From Bacteroidota bacterium (GTDB taxonomy: Bacteria > Bacteroidota > Bacteroidia > Chitinophagales > LD1), in assembly GCA_018267365.1 (NCBI GenBank), contig JAFDYQ010000018.1, positions 1 to 64,000 of the forward strand: 64,000 nt of DNA, in the 5' to 3' direction. Under the pieces are notes generated by a model. That model did not search any database. It saw only the letters and a list, made by a program, of their open reading frames with translations, and was not told where the DNA came from. Positions 14,922 to 24,099 of this stretch are shown one piece after another; the stretch's first letter is position 1, and each line of letters opens with the position of its first letter. Made by a program: the position numbers and the translations under genes.

Positions 14922-17543
14922 ATGGCCAAGACACTCATCAAAAATGATGGCTCGGAGGTGGAGACACCGATGATGAAGCAGTACAATGCCTTTAAGGCAA
15001 AGTACCCGGATGCGATCCTGTTGTTTCGCGTGGGGGACTTTTATGAGACCTTCTCGCGGGATGCGGTGACGACGGCGGGTGTCCTGGGCATAACGCTGAC
15101 GAAGCGTGCCAATGGCAAGGCGACGGAGGTGGAGCTGGCGGGTTTTCCGCACCACTCGCTGGATACGTATCTTCCTAAGTTGGTCCGCGCGGGCTACAAG
15201 GTGGCGGTGTGCGATCAGCTGGAGGACCCCAAGGCGGCCAAGGGGATAGTCAAGCGCGGCGTGACCGAGATGGTGACGCCGGGCGTGGTGACGGGCGATA
15301 ATATCCTGAATACAAAAGCGAATAACTTCCTCGCGTCGGTCTACTTTGAGAAGGAGGTGTATGGGGCGGCATTTGTCGATATTTCTACGGGGGAGTTTCT
15401 GATAGCGGAGGGTACGCTGGCCTATATCGAGAAGATCATACAGGGCCTTGCGCCGGCAGAGATACTCTATCCGCGTGCGCGGCAGCGGGAGTTTGTGGAG
15501 CACTTTGGCACGCGCATACCGGCCAACCGGATGGAGGATTGGGTCTATACGCGTGAGCATGCCTATGACACGCTGCTGAAACTATTTGAGACCAACTCGC
15601 TAAAGGGTTTTGGGATAGAGAATGAGGAGGTGGCTATCGTGGCTGCCGGTGCGGCGGTGCAATACCTGAAGGACACCGAACACCACAACCTCTCGCACAT
15701 CTCGCGCCTGACGCGGATCAATGAGACGAGCTATGTGTGGCTGGACCGCTTTACCATCCGCAACCTGGAGCTGATCTATAGCCCGCATCAGGGTGGCCGC
15801 ACGCTGCTAGATGTGCTGGACTGCACTGTGAGCCCTATGGGCGCGCGCCTGCTGAAGCGCTGGATCGTGATGCCGCTCATAGACCTCGGCGCGATACAGG
15901 AGCGGCTGGATGCAGTAGAATACTACGTAAAAAATAACGCTGCCGCAGAGGAGCTGAAAAAGCAACTGCGTCAGATGGGAGATATGGAACGCCTGATCTC
16001 TAAGGTCGCACTCGACAAGGCTAACCCGCGCGAGATATCGCAACTGAAGCGTGGCCTGCTGGCACTAGAACCGGTGAAGGAAGCGCTGAGCAGATCGGGA
16101 CATGACAGCCTCGCGAAACTCTCGGATAAGATAGCGCTGCTGCCGCACCTGACATCGCGTATCGCGCATGTGCTGCGCGACGATGCAGGGCCGATGATCT
16201 CTAAGGGGGATTTTATCAATAGCGGGGTGGACAAGGACCTGGACGAACTGCGCGAGATCAAGCATTCGGGCAAGGAATACATCCTGAAGATACAGGAGGC
16301 GGAGATGCTGCGCACGGGGATCACGTCGCTGAAGGTCGGCTTTAATAATGTCTTCGGCTACTACCTGGAGGTGACCAATACGCACAAGAATAAAGTGCCC
16401 GCAGACTGGATACGCAAGCAGACGCTGGCGAACTGTGAGCGCTATATCACCGAGGAGCTGAAAGAATATGAGCACAAGGTACTCGGTGCAGAGGAGAAGA
16501 TACAGGCGCTGGAGGAGCGGCTATTTGCCGAGCTGGTGCGGTATGTGAAGGAGTTCACCGTGACCATACAGCAGAATGCAAAGGCTGCAGCGGAGGTGGA
16601 CTGCACGCTCTCTATGGCAGAGGTCGCAGCCAATAACGGCTACACCAAGCCGGAGGTAAATGACAGCCACACGATATACATCAAAGATGGCCGCCACCCG
16701 GTGATAGAGAAACAACTAGATGTGAGCGATAAGTATGTGCCGAATGATGTATACCTGGATGATACGCAGCAGCAGATCCTGATGATCACCGGGCCCAATA
16801 TGAGCGGTAAATCTGCGCTGCTGCGGCAGACGGCGCTCATCGTGCTGATGGCGCAGGTGGGCAGCTATGTACCTGCTACGGCAGCTACGATAGGCTATGT
16901 AGACAAGATCTTCACGCGCGTGGGTGCGAGCGACAACCTGAGTGCGGGGGAGTCGACCTTTATGGTGGAGATGAATGAGACGGCGGGCATCATGAATAAC
17001 CTGACGGCGCGCAGCCTGATCCTGCTGGATGAGATAGGGCGTGGTACGTCTACATACGATGGTATCTCGATAGCCTGGTCGCTGGCAGAGTTCCTGCACA
17101 ACTATCCGCGGGCGCATCCACGGACGCTCTTTGCCACGCACTATCATGAGCTGAACGAGCTGGCAGATAAATACGAGCGCATCAAAAACTACCACGTCTC
17201 TACCAAGGAGGTGGGTAACAAGGTGATCTTCCTGCGCAAGCTGGTGCCGGGCGGCTCAGAGCATAGTTTTGGTATACATGTGGCGAAGATGGCCGGCATG
17301 CCGCGCCTGATAGTGGACCGCGCCAATGAGATACTGGCAGAACTGGAATCCAAGCGCGTGCAATCTGACATCAAAGATACGATGAAGGGCATGCAGGCGA
17401 AGACGATGCAGATGAGCATGTTTGACATGACAGACCCGAAGCTGAAGGGTGTGGCGGCTCAGATAGAGAAGCTGGAGATCAATGCGCTCACGCCTATAGA
17501 GGCGCTGATGAAATTGCATGAGTTGAAGAAGATGCTGGAGTAA
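14922..17543 (+). CDS. mutS: DNA mismatch repair protein MutS
   Basis: Full-length MutS, 873 residues, which recognises mismatches as a dimer and recruits MutL. The mismatch-binding F-Y-E motif is at residues 40-42 (GDFYETF). The lever and clamp regions span about 250-560. The ATPase domain has Walker A GPNMSGKSALLRQ near 624 and Walker B LILLDEIGRGTSTYDG near 700, then FATHYHEL. The residue after GKS is Ala rather than the usual Thr, which does not affect the core K-S. Followed by a hairpin terminator. Confidence 0.98.
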   Translation: MAKTLIKNDGSEVETPMMKQYNAFKAKYPDAILLFRVGDFYETFSRDAVTTAGVLGITLTKRANGKATEVELAGFPHHSLDTYLPKLVRAGYKVAVCDQLEDPKAAKGIVKRGVTEMVTPGVVTGDNILNTKANNFLASVYFEKEVYGAAFVDISTGEFLIAEGTLAYIEKIIQGLAPAEILYPRARQREFVEHFGTRIPANRMEDWVYTREHAYDTLLKLFETNSLKGFGIENEEVAIVAAGAAVQYLKDTEHHNLSHISRLTRINETSYVWLDRFTIRNLELIYSPHQGGRTLLDVLDCTVSPMGARLLKRWIVMPLIDLGAIQERLDAVEYYVKNNAAAEELKKQLRQMGDMERLISKVALDKANPREISQLKRGLLALEPVKEALSRSGHDSLAKLSDKIALLPHLTSRIAHVLRDDAGPMISKGDFINSGVDKDLDELREIKHSGKEYILKIQEAEMLRTGITSLKVGFNNVFGYYLEVTNTHKNKVPADWIRKQTLANCERYITEELKEYEHKVLGAEEKIQALEERLFAELVRYVKEFTVTIQQNAKAAAEVDCTLSMAEVAANNGYTKPEVNDSHTIYIKDGRHPVIEKQLDVSDKYVPNDVYLDDTQQQILMITGPNMSGKSALLRQTALIVLMAQVGSYVPATAATIGYVDKIFTRVGASDNLSAGESTFMVEMNETAGIMNNLTARSLILLDEIGRGTSTYDGISIAWSLAEFLHNYPRAHPRTLFATHYHELNELADKYERIKNYHVSTKEVGNKVIFLRKLVPGGSEHSFGIHVAKMAGMPRLIVDRANEILAELESKRVQSDIKDTMKGMQAKTMQMSMFDMTDPKLKGVAAQIEKLEINALTPIEALMKLHELKKMLE

Positions 17544-17556
17544 TCACCTCTCCCAA

Positions 17557-17582
17557 CCCTCTCCGAAGGAGAGGGCTTTAAT
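17557..17582 (+). terminator. Terminator of mutS
   Basis: A perfect 8-bp stem CCCTCTCC/GGAGAGGG with a GAA loop, 14 bases after the mutS stop, followed by CTTTAAT. Confidence 0.65.
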
Positions 17583-17688
17583 ATAAAGGGGCGATACAAA
17601 ATATTCCTGAGAAAATATGACGTCTAAATGACGGACAGTTTACTCATCTATCGCGAATCAAATCCGTTTATCTTTTAGATTTGAGAAT

Positions 17689-18474
17689 ATGAAAGCTTAT
17701 TCTCTGATCTTATTGGCTCACTTCGCCTGCCGTTTACTGGAGCATGGTCCTAGTGAGATCGTTAGAAAAGAAACAGCGATCTCGTATATCTATTACATGG
17801 ACAGTACATATCGTCATTATCATATAGACACTTTCATCACGCTATATGACAGATCTGGCTGGCCTATTGACCCGCACCAACAATCTGCGCACTCAGATAG
17901 CATAATTCTATTGCTCGATAGTGGAAACTTTGTCCATCAACTCGTCTACATGTCTGACTCTACGCGCTCTGAAGTCTTTACCTATCGGTATACGGATTCC
18001 GTGATCAAGGTACATACATTCGGTGAAGACAGCATTATGGAAAAGTACTATTACAAAAATGATAAGTTGTTTCGGTCTGAAACTATCAGATCCAGCATAT
18101 GGGACTATCGACGGGAATACGAACGTACAGACTATTCGCGCTACAGTCCTGTCAGAAAGATTAGTATAACACATACAAGTCATGGCTCTGGCTGGTCAGA
18201 TTCCATCCGCACAGATAAGAATAAGTTGACAAAAATCGACAAGGTTTTTGCCTATAACAAATATAAACATGAGTGGTATGTAGAGAACAAGATAAGAGAA
18301 AGGAAGAACGTGCGTATTGTCTGGACTACTTGGTATCATGATTATTCTCACCATTACTTTACTACCAAGACAGTGACGAAATACGTAGAAGGCTTAAAAT
18401 CTGAGGAAACTGTATACAATGTCTATCGCAAAGAACTTGAGAAGAAAACTATCTACAAGTATGAGTATTACTGA
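17689..18474 (+). CDS. Hypothetical protein, probably secreted
   Basis: A 261-residue protein of unknown function. The N-terminus has a short hydrophobic stretch (YSLILLAHFAC) that could be a weak signal peptide with Cys14, though the residues before it are not a good lipobox. The body is rich in Tyr, Ser, Thr and charged residues, with repeated strand-like pieces (SEVFTYRYTDS, KYYYKNDKLF, KTIYKYEYY). This could be a beta-rich surface repeat protein. AT-rich relative to mutS. Stand-alone, facing the SRPBCC gene across a shared hairpin. Confidence 0.6.
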   Translation: MKAYSLILLAHFACRLLEHGPSEIVRKETAISYIYYMDSTYRHYHIDTFITLYDRSGWPIDPHQQSAHSDSIILLLDSGNFVHQLVYMSDSTRSEVFTYRYTDSVIKVHTFGEDSIMEKYYYKNDKLFRSETIRSSIWDYRREYERTDYSRYSPVRKISITHTSHGSGWSDSIRTDKNKLTKIDKVFAYNKYKHEWYVENKIRERKNVRIVWTTWYHDYSHHYFTTKTVTKYVEGLKSEETVYNVYRKELEKKTIYKYEYY

Positions 18475-18533
18475 TTTTCTTAAGAAGTAGAATTGCCCAG
18501 CTCATATTTTGTCTCATGGATAACCTAAAATAT

Positions 18534-18564
18534 AAACCCCACTCGTATAACACGAGCGGGGTTT
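18534..18564. terminator. Bidirectional hairpin terminator between convergent genes
   Basis: A 12-bp stem (AAACCCCACTCG with CGAGCGGGGTTT, one mismatch) between the plus-strand gene ending at 18474 and the minus-strand gene ending at 18587. A/T-rich flanks on both sides allow termination in either direction. Confidence 0.7.
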
Positions 18565-18586
18565 GTGTTTGTATGAGATCGCAATG

Positions 18587-19081
18587 TTACTTTGCAAGCA
18601 GTTCGTCCAGATTGCCGTGGGCTATGGTGAAGCCTTCCTGGAAGCCCATTTCGAGGATCTTGCGGAGGTCTTCGAGTTTAGCGAAACTCATGATGGTGGT
18701 GACTTTGGTGCCTGCTTCTGATGGCTCGAAAGTGACGTGCCAGTTGGTGCGAGGGAAGTCCGGGAGTACATTGCCATCCGGATCGCAGAAGGCATCAAGG
18801 CCGGTGTAGCTGTGTGGGGCATCTATGGCGCTGTAGTCTGCGCGGCAGTAGTGCTTCTCGCCTGCCGGACCTACCATGGCGTAGCTCCAGGTGCCGCCGA
18901 TGCTGAAGTTCATGGATATGGTCTCAGTCTTCCACGGTTTGGGTGCCCACCACTGGTCGAGCAGCTCTGGCTGTGTCCAGGCTGCCCATACCCGGTCTAC
19001 GGGTGCGGCGAACTCGCGCACGACCGTGATCTGCTGTTTAGCCTCGTCTTTTGTGAGTTGTGTTTGAAAGGTGTTTGCCAT
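18587..19081 (-). CDS. SRPBCC (AHSA1-like) domain protein
   Basis: A 164-residue SRPBCC/AHSA1-like protein with a hydrophobic ligand-binding cavity. Typical features are [31 protein letters not shown], the internal WSYAMVGP strand, the [15 protein letters not shown] strand and the long C-terminal helix ending [10 protein letters not shown]. No signal peptide. Its first 44 bases overlap the end of the ArsR-family gene, the standard pairing of ArsR regulators with AHSA1-like proteins. The ligand is unknown. Confidence 0.93.
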   Translation of the reverse strand: MANTFQTQLTKDEAKQQITVVREFAAPVDRVWAAWTQPELLDQWWAPKPWKTETISMNFSIGGTWSYAMVGPAGEKHYCRADYSAIDAPHSYTGLDAFCDPDGNVLPDFPRTNWHVTFEPSEAGTKVTTIMSFAKLEDLRKILEMGFQEGFTIAHGNLDELLAK

Positions 19082-19403
19082 GTTTTGTGGTTTTGGTTTT
19101 TGTGTTATTTAAAAGTGTATCGAGTTGTGTAAATCTGTCCTCCCACATTTTCTGGAATGGGGCGAGCCAGTCGGCTACTTCTTTCATTTGCTCTACATTG
19201 AAATGGTAATAGATCTCGCGGCCGCGTTGCTCCTGCTGCAGCAAATTACATTCCACCAGGATCTTCATATGATTGGAAACAGCCTGACGGCTGGTGTCGA
19301 AGCGCTCGGCCAATGCATTGGGCGTCATAGCACCCAGGGCCACGAGGCTGAGTATGGCGCGACGGGTAGGATCTGCTATGGCCTGGAAAACATCTCTTCT
19401 CAT
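19038..19403 (-). CDS. ArsR-family transcriptional regulator
   Basis: A winged-helix repressor of about 121 residues. It begins [20 protein letters not shown], followed by the recognition helix region [19 protein letters not shown] and the wing [11 protein letters not shown]. No metal-binding cysteine cluster of the ArsR/SmtB type is seen, so it belongs to the non-metal group usually paired with AHSA1-like proteins. The ATG at 19403 is preferred; the longer form adds 17 residues of unrelated sequence. The 44-base overlap with the SRPBCC gene implies co-expression and probably autoregulation. Confidence 0.92.
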   Translation of the reverse strand: MRRDVFQAIADPTRRAILSLVALGAMTPNALAERFDTSRQAVSNHMKILVECNLLQQEQRGREIYYHFNVEQMKEVADWLAPFQKMWEDRFTQLDTLLNNTKTKTTKHGKHLSNTTHKRRG

Positions 19404-19488
19404 AATATGCAAGTATTCGATTGCAAATATAAGCGCAAACGTTCGATTGCACAAAATTTCTAAGGTACTTTTTTAGCAAATGACTACG

Positions 19489-22479
19489 CTACTCGCCTGA
19501 TAAGCTGGCAACAGGCAAAGGCAAAGAGAAATAAAATGTAGCACCCTCACCTATCCTGCCCTCTGCCCATACCAGGCCACCGTGCTTCTCTATGATCCGC
19601 TTCACCAGCAGCAGGCCTACGCCTGTCCCGTCAAACTCACTCGCGCCATGCAGCCGCTGGAAGGCACCGAAAAGCTTGCTGTACGCGGCCATATCAAAGC
19701 CGGCACCATTGTCCTGTATATAGAAGATCACATCTGATGGTGTGATAGTGGCTCCTATTTTCACCTCTGGCATCTCCTTTTTGGAAGAATATTTGATGGC
19801 ATTGGAAAAGAGGTTTACCAATACTTGCTGCAGCATAGAGAAGTCGCCTTTTATCTTTGGCAATTCACCTTTGGTCAGTGTAGCATGGTGTGGGGAGGTG
19901 AGGGCCAGATTGTCCCAAACGGATTGTACGAGCATATCCATATCTACATCTTTCTGTTGTAGCGGTTCTTTAGAATACCTGGCCAGCGTCAGCATATCCT
20001 CTATGATCGTATTCATCCTTTTGGCACCGCCGCTCACCTGTGAAAAGAGCTGCATGAGGTCTTCACTGAAGTCCTTGCCATACTCCTCTTTGATCACCCC
20101 TATATAGCCGCTGATCACGCGCAGTGGCGCACGCAGGTCGTGTGAGGCGGAGTAGCTGAAAGCCTCCAGGGCTTTATTGGCCTCAGTCAGCTCTGCAGTG
20201 CGCTCCTCCACACGCAGCTCCAGGCTCTCATTGAGCTGGCGTATTTTTTCTTCTGCCAGCTTGCGCTCGGTGATATCCTGAGAGATGCCATACATACCTA
20301 TGGGGCGGCCATCTTTGTCCAGTTCATATTTGGCTTCGGAGTGGAGGTAGCGCAGGGTACCATCCCGCCTGAGTATACGATGGTCAAAGGAAACTCCATT
20401 GGCGATGACATCCGGCTTCTTATTTTCTGCCAGTACCATCTCTACATCGTCAGGATGGATAAAGGACAGCCACACTTCATAGGACTGGATATTGTCAGAC
20501 GGATCCAGGCCAAACATGCGGCACGACTCCTCTGACCATACAGCTACGCCGGTAGCAAAGCTCACCTCCCAGTGCCCCACATGGGCGAGCGCCTGCGCTC
20601 TCTCCAGATGAGACTCGTTGATCTGCAACCGTCTCTCCGCTGCGCTGCGCTGGCGCTCCTGCTCCATGATCTCCATGGCAAAAGAGATATCGCCGGATAC
20701 TTCTTGTAACAAGGCTATTTCATCCGTATCAAAGAAACTCACTGCCCCAGAATCGAATCCAAAAACCCCTATGACCTCACCATATCTCTTGATAGGGAAA
20801 GCGATGACAGACTTGATATTGGCCTGCCGCATCTGGTGATGCCAGGGCGCCAGATGAGGATCATTCAGCGCATCATTACTGAGGGCATATTGCCCGGTGC
20901 TCCAGGCCATGCCTATAGGTGCTGTGCGGAAGAGTGGATCATCCTGACTGAGCCCAGGAAAGTTGCCTCCCTCTACCTTGCCGTTTTCGCCTGGTACCAT
21001 GATAGAGAGATCCAGTTTCTGCTCCTCATTCACCCGGCCTATCCAGACACTATTGAATGCGCCTATGCTCAGTGCTATATCGCATAGCTTGTCCAGTAGC
21101 TCCTCTTCACTGCGTATATGGACGATACTTTGATTGACAGCACTGATAAAGGAATACAGGCGATTCATCTTCAGCACCCGGTTTGCCGTGCGCCGCTGCT
21201 CAGTCACATCCACAGAGAGGATAAGGATACCCTCCGGTACAGGCTGTATACTGAGATCAAAGAAATTCTGGCTGCCATCGGGGAAGGTAAAGATATTCTC
21301 GGTGCGCCTGGCTATCCGCGTGGTCATTACCTCCGTGAGCACTTTATACAATTCTGTAGCCTCTACCCCCGGGTATAGCTCCATAGGCGTCTGGCCCAGC
21401 AGCTGCTCGCGCGTGTAGTGGCTCTGCGCCACGAGGGCATCATTCACATAGATATAGCGCCAGTCGTAGTCTATGATCTGTATGCCCTCGCGCATATTGT
21501 CCATCTTCTCGCGAAAGTGCTGCTCGTTGTCCAGTATCTTGCGGGTCTGGCGGTTTACATCATGTCTCAGTCCGGTATTGAATCTCTGAAGCCTGACCTC
21601 AGCCTCTGTACGCTGCTGGTCGCTTCTATTCAGCAATGCTGACAGGTACCAGGTGAGTGCCAGGAGGGAGATCATGATCAGTGTGATCAGGATAGCCACT
21701 CCCAGCTCTGTGCTGAAGGGCCAGACCCATGAAGCATACAGGCGCAGATATCCAAAAAGCACAGGGAAAAAGATAATGGCGGGAATAAGCCTGCGGGCTA
21801 TCACCCCTCCATAAAACCTGCTGGAAATGGCCCGCATGACAGGGACCCGATCATTCACAGCCAGCGCAGCCAATCCCATCAGTACAAAGCACGCTGCTGA
21901 ATGAATAGACATAGGCAGATGACCGAGCAGTGAGTAAAACTCCTGCACCAGATATGCATAGCATAGCAAGGAAAAAACACCAAGCACAATACCACCGATA
22001 GCAGCAGCAGCAGCCAGCCTCTGTATGGCAAAGCAGCCTCGTATGTAGGTAAGAACGAGAGAACTGCTGATCAGGGCAAACCCTATCGCGGTATTCAGGC
22101 CGAGGCGGTTAGAGATATTGCCGGGCTCGTCTGCACGGAGCGTGTGCCGGAAGAGCCAAAGATCTACCTCCCAGCCCGTAGCCATCACGATATCTGCTAT
22201 GCGCAATATGGCTACGCTACAGGCCATGCAAGCCAGAACTAATGCCACATATCTGTAGCCAACGCGAAAGATGATGAGAGAGCTGCTGGTAATAATAAAT
22301 AATGCAGCAGACATGGGATTCATAGCGGGCAGGTGAGGTACAGGACGCCGCAGCCAGTCAATATCCCACTCCCACCCGACCAGCACCAGCCAGCCTACTG
22401 CAAACACCAAAAGTGGTAGCAGTACAGATGCAGCGCTCACCCACTGCTTATGCTTGCTGTCATTTTCTCCGAGGGCCAT
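19489..22479 (-). CDS. Membrane sensor histidine kinase with PAS-GAF-PAS modules
   Basis: A 996-residue sensor kinase. Residues about 15-270 hold seven or eight hydrophobic segments, a membrane sensor. A PAS domain (about 320-430; IIDYDWRYIYVNDAL), a GAF domain (about 445-600) and a second PAS with PAC (about 620-750) follow. The dimerisation domain has the phospho-acceptor His near 778 (SYSASHDLRAPLR). The ATPase has N box VNLFSNAIKYS, G1 DNGAGFDM and G2 GTGVGLLLVKR. No receiver domain or adjacent response regulator is present, so its partner is elsewhere. ATG start at 22479. Confidence 0.94.
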   Translation of the reverse strand: MALGENDSKHKQWVSAASVLLPLLVFAVGWLVLVGWEWDIDWLRRPVPHLPAMNPMSAALFIITSSSLIIFRVGYRYVALVLACMACSVAILRIADIVMATGWEVDLWLFRHTLRADEPGNISNRLGLNTAIGFALISSSLVLTYIRGCFAIQRLAAAAAIGGIVLGVFSLLCYAYLVQEFYSLLGHLPMSIHSAACFVLMGLAALAVNDRVPVMRAISSRFYGGVIARRLIPAIIFFPVLFGYLRLYASWVWPFSTELGVAILITLIMISLLALTWYLSALLNRSDQQRTEAEVRLQRFNTGLRHDVNRQTRKILDNEQHFREKMDNMREGIQIIDYDWRYIYVNDALVAQSHYTREQLLGQTPMELYPGVEATELYKVLTEVMTTRIARRTENIFTFPDGSQNFFDLSIQPVPEGILILSVDVTEQRRTANRVLKMNRLYSFISAVNQSIVHIRSEEELLDKLCDIALSIGAFNSVWIGRVNEEQKLDLSIMVPGENGKVEGGNFPGLSQDDPLFRTAPIGMAWSTGQYALSNDALNDPHLAPWHHQMRQANIKSVIAFPIKRYGEVIGVFGFDSGAVSFFDTDEIALLQEVSGDISFAMEIMEQERQRSAAERRLQINESHLERAQALAHVGHWEVSFATGVAVWSEESCRMFGLDPSDNIQSYEVWLSFIHPDDVEMVLAENKKPDVIANGVSFDHRILRRDGTLRYLHSEAKYELDKDGRPIGMYGISQDITERKLAEEKIRQLNESLELRVEERTAELTEANKALEAFSYSASHDLRAPLRVISGYIGVIKEEYGKDFSEDLMQLFSQVSGGAKRMNTIIEDMLTLARYSKEPLQQKDVDMDMLVQSVWDNLALTSPHHATLTKGELPKIKGDFSMLQQVLVNLFSNAIKYSSKKEMPEVKIGATITPSDVIFYIQDNGAGFDMAAYSKLFGAFQRLHGASEFDGTGVGLLLVKRIIEKHGGLVWAEGRIGEGATFYFSLPLPVASLSGE

Positions 22480-22902
22480 TAAGTTCTATTACGATGTATT
22501 GAATTTACATGCTATACGGAGAAAAACAGTACATGTGCGCATAATTGTACAAATGCCTCTTGTAAAAAATTGATTTTTATCCACATTTATTCTGAATGAA
22601 AATCAGGTGTTTAACCATCAAAGGGTACTATCGTAGAAAGAAAGGGCTGGTAAGGACTAGATGAAACGGTAGACCCTCAAATCCAATATATCTTTCCATC
22701 AAAAGCCATATAGTTGAGACAGCTCCTGGGCATGGGAGAAGCAGTACGTAGCACTGTGAAGAATTCATAGATCAGCCGGAGCAGTGTACTGCCTCCTTAA
22801 ATCCAAGTGAAGGTTATTTCAATTTGTATAAGCCCTTTCGCAGTAGGGACAGGTCGCGACCTGTCCCTACTATGACCGCCGTGCTCACTGACCTTTTTGC
22901 CT
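22480..22902. other. 423-base non-coding gap
   Basis: No convincing open frame. It contains a perfect 30-bp palindrome (22842-22871) near the right end and otherwise A/T-rich sequence upstream of the kinase start, where its promoter should lie. I could not identify a clear TAnnTTTG box for the kinase. Confidence 0.6.
22842..22871. repeat. Perfect 30-bp palindrome
   Basis: AGTAGGGACAGGTCG followed directly by its exact reverse complement. It sits 31 bases past the TPR gene's stop and could act as a terminator-like hairpin in either direction. From memory, similar GGGACAGGTCGCGACCTGTCCC palindromes are dispersed repeats in other bacteria. Confidence 0.85.
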
Positions 22903-23211
22903 TCAATCCATCATCTCCAAGGCCGCTCTCAATTCCCCCGCCGTCTTCTTATCTCCCGCAGCAGTGGCTTTGGCTATGCCGGTGGTGTAGAGCTTTTCCG
23001 CGGCAGCGGTATGTCCGGCTTCTTCTTCTAGTTTGCCATACTGGTAGTAGGTGGCCACGTAGTCGGGATGGTCAGTGACCAATCGTTCGAAATAACGGCG
23101 GCTTTCCACCGTATTTCCTTGAGAAACATACTCCATAGCGAGGGCATATTTCAGGAAGGGGTCTGAGGGTGAAACCCGCTCCATCTCTAGTAGTGTGGCT
23201 AGTCTGTCCAT
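22903..23211 (-). CDS. Small tetratricopeptide repeat protein
   Basis: A 102-residue, all-helical protein with two to three TPR-like units: FLKYALAMEYVSQGN, ESRRYFERLVTDHPDY and TYYQYGKLEEEAGH, ending in an Ala-rich helix. No signal peptide with the start at the ATG 23211; a longer reading to 23256 adds a basic leader and would begin almost at the transcription start inferred from the promoter. Probably a cytosolic protein-interaction module. Divergent from etfBA, with overlapping promoters. Confidence 0.82.
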   Translation of the reverse strand: MDRLATLLEMERVSPSDPFLKYALAMEYVSQGNTVESRRYFERLVTDHPDYVATYYQYGKLEEEAGHTAAAEKLYTTGIAKATAAGDKKTAGELRAALEMMD

Positions 23212-23259
23212 ATTGTTTTTGCCGACCGGCGTTAGATAAGATTTTTTACCGAACAATCG

Positions 23260-23290
23260 TTTGGTATTGCAAACTTATTAGATAGATTTG
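23260..23290 (+). promoter_or_regulatory. Promoter of etfBA
   Basis: TTTG (23260-23263), a 19-base spacer, then TAGATTTG (23283-23290): a full match to the Bacteroidota consensus. The ATG is 26 bases past the -7 box. Confidence 0.8.
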
Positions 23291-23299
23291 GCACCGCAA
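23270..23299 (-). promoter_or_regulatory. Promoter of the TPR gene, overlapping the etfBA promoter
   Basis: On the minus strand, TTG (23299-23297), a 19-base spacer and TAAGTTTG (23277-23270). It overlaps the plus-strand promoter almost completely, so the two may interfere. Confidence 0.75.
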
Positions 23300-23316
23300 T
23301 AAAAAATTTAACAGCA

Positions 23317-24057
23317 ATGAAAATATTAGTACCGATCAGCAAGGTGCCGGATACTACGTCCAAGATCGCCTTCACTGACAATAACACGAAATTTGCCACT
23401 GACAATGTACAGTTCATCATGAACCCTACTGACGAGTGGTATGCCCTGACCCGCGCTATAGAGCTGAAAGAAAAGCTCGGCGGCGAGGTAGTGGCTATCA
23501 ATGTAGGCCTGGCAGACAATGAGCAGATCATACGCAAGGCCCTCGCTATAGGCGCTGATACCGCTGTGCGCGTAGACCTCGACCCGACTGACGCCTATCA
23601 GGTAGCAGTAGAGATAGCCGCTCACGCCAAGTCTGGTGGCTATGACCTGATCATCACAGGTAAAGAGACCATCGACTACAATAGCTTTGAGGTAGGTGGC
23701 ATGATAGCCGAGTCACTGGAGTGGAACGCTGTAGCCCTCGTATCTAAGCTGGAGGTAGAAGGCACCAAGGCCCTCGCTACCCGCGATATAGAAGGTGGTA
23801 CTGAGACACTGGAGGTCGCTCTCCCGGCTGTGATCTGCGCTACCAAGGACCTAGCCGCAGCACGTATACCAAACATGAAGGGTATCATGGCTGCGCGCAC
23901 CAAGCCTCTGGCTGTAGTAGCTGCTACATCTTCTGACAAGCTGACCAGCATCGCTGCCTATATCCTGCCTGACAAGGCCAAGCAGATCAAGATGATCAGC
24001 CCGGACAATGTAGGCGAACTGGTACGTCTGCTCCACGAAGAAGCGAAAGTGATCTAA
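23317..24057 (+). CDS. etfB: Electron transfer flavoprotein, beta subunit
   Basis: EtfB, 246 residues, the AMP- or FAD-binding small subunit of the electron transfer flavoprotein that accepts electrons from acyl-CoA dehydrogenases. Family features: MKILVPISKVPDT at the start, NPTDEWYALTRAIELKE, the nucleotide-binding segment LIITGKETIDYNSFEVGGMIAESL, and EVALPAVICATKDLAAARIPNMKGIMAARTK split around the recognition loop. It is followed by etfA after 42 bases, and both are driven by a consensus promoter. Confidence 0.96.
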   Translation: MKILVPISKVPDTTSKIAFTDNNTKFATDNVQFIMNPTDEWYALTRAIELKEKLGGEVVAINVGLADNEQIIRKALAIGADTAVRVDLDPTDAYQVAVEIAAHAKSGGYDLIITGKETIDYNSFEVGGMIAESLEWNAVALVSKLEVEGTKALATRDIEGGTETLEVALPAVICATKDLAAARIPNMKGIMAARTKPLAVVAATSSDKLTSIAAYILPDKAKQIKMISPDNVGELVRLLHEEAKVI

Positions 24058-24099
24058 GCCAATTTAAAATTTGAAATCTAAAATTTAAAATACACGACA

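Noticed and set aside
14886..15560. 224-residue open frame on the minus strand
   Set aside because: Antisense to mutS and very Arg/His-rich.
19038..19081. Frameshift between the ArsR and SRPBCC genes
   Set aside because: Both proteins have complete domains and normal lengths; the 44-base overlap is the usual arrangement.
22824..23078. 84-residue open frame on the plus strand
   Set aside because: It crosses the 30-bp palindrome and the TPR gene in antisense; no support.
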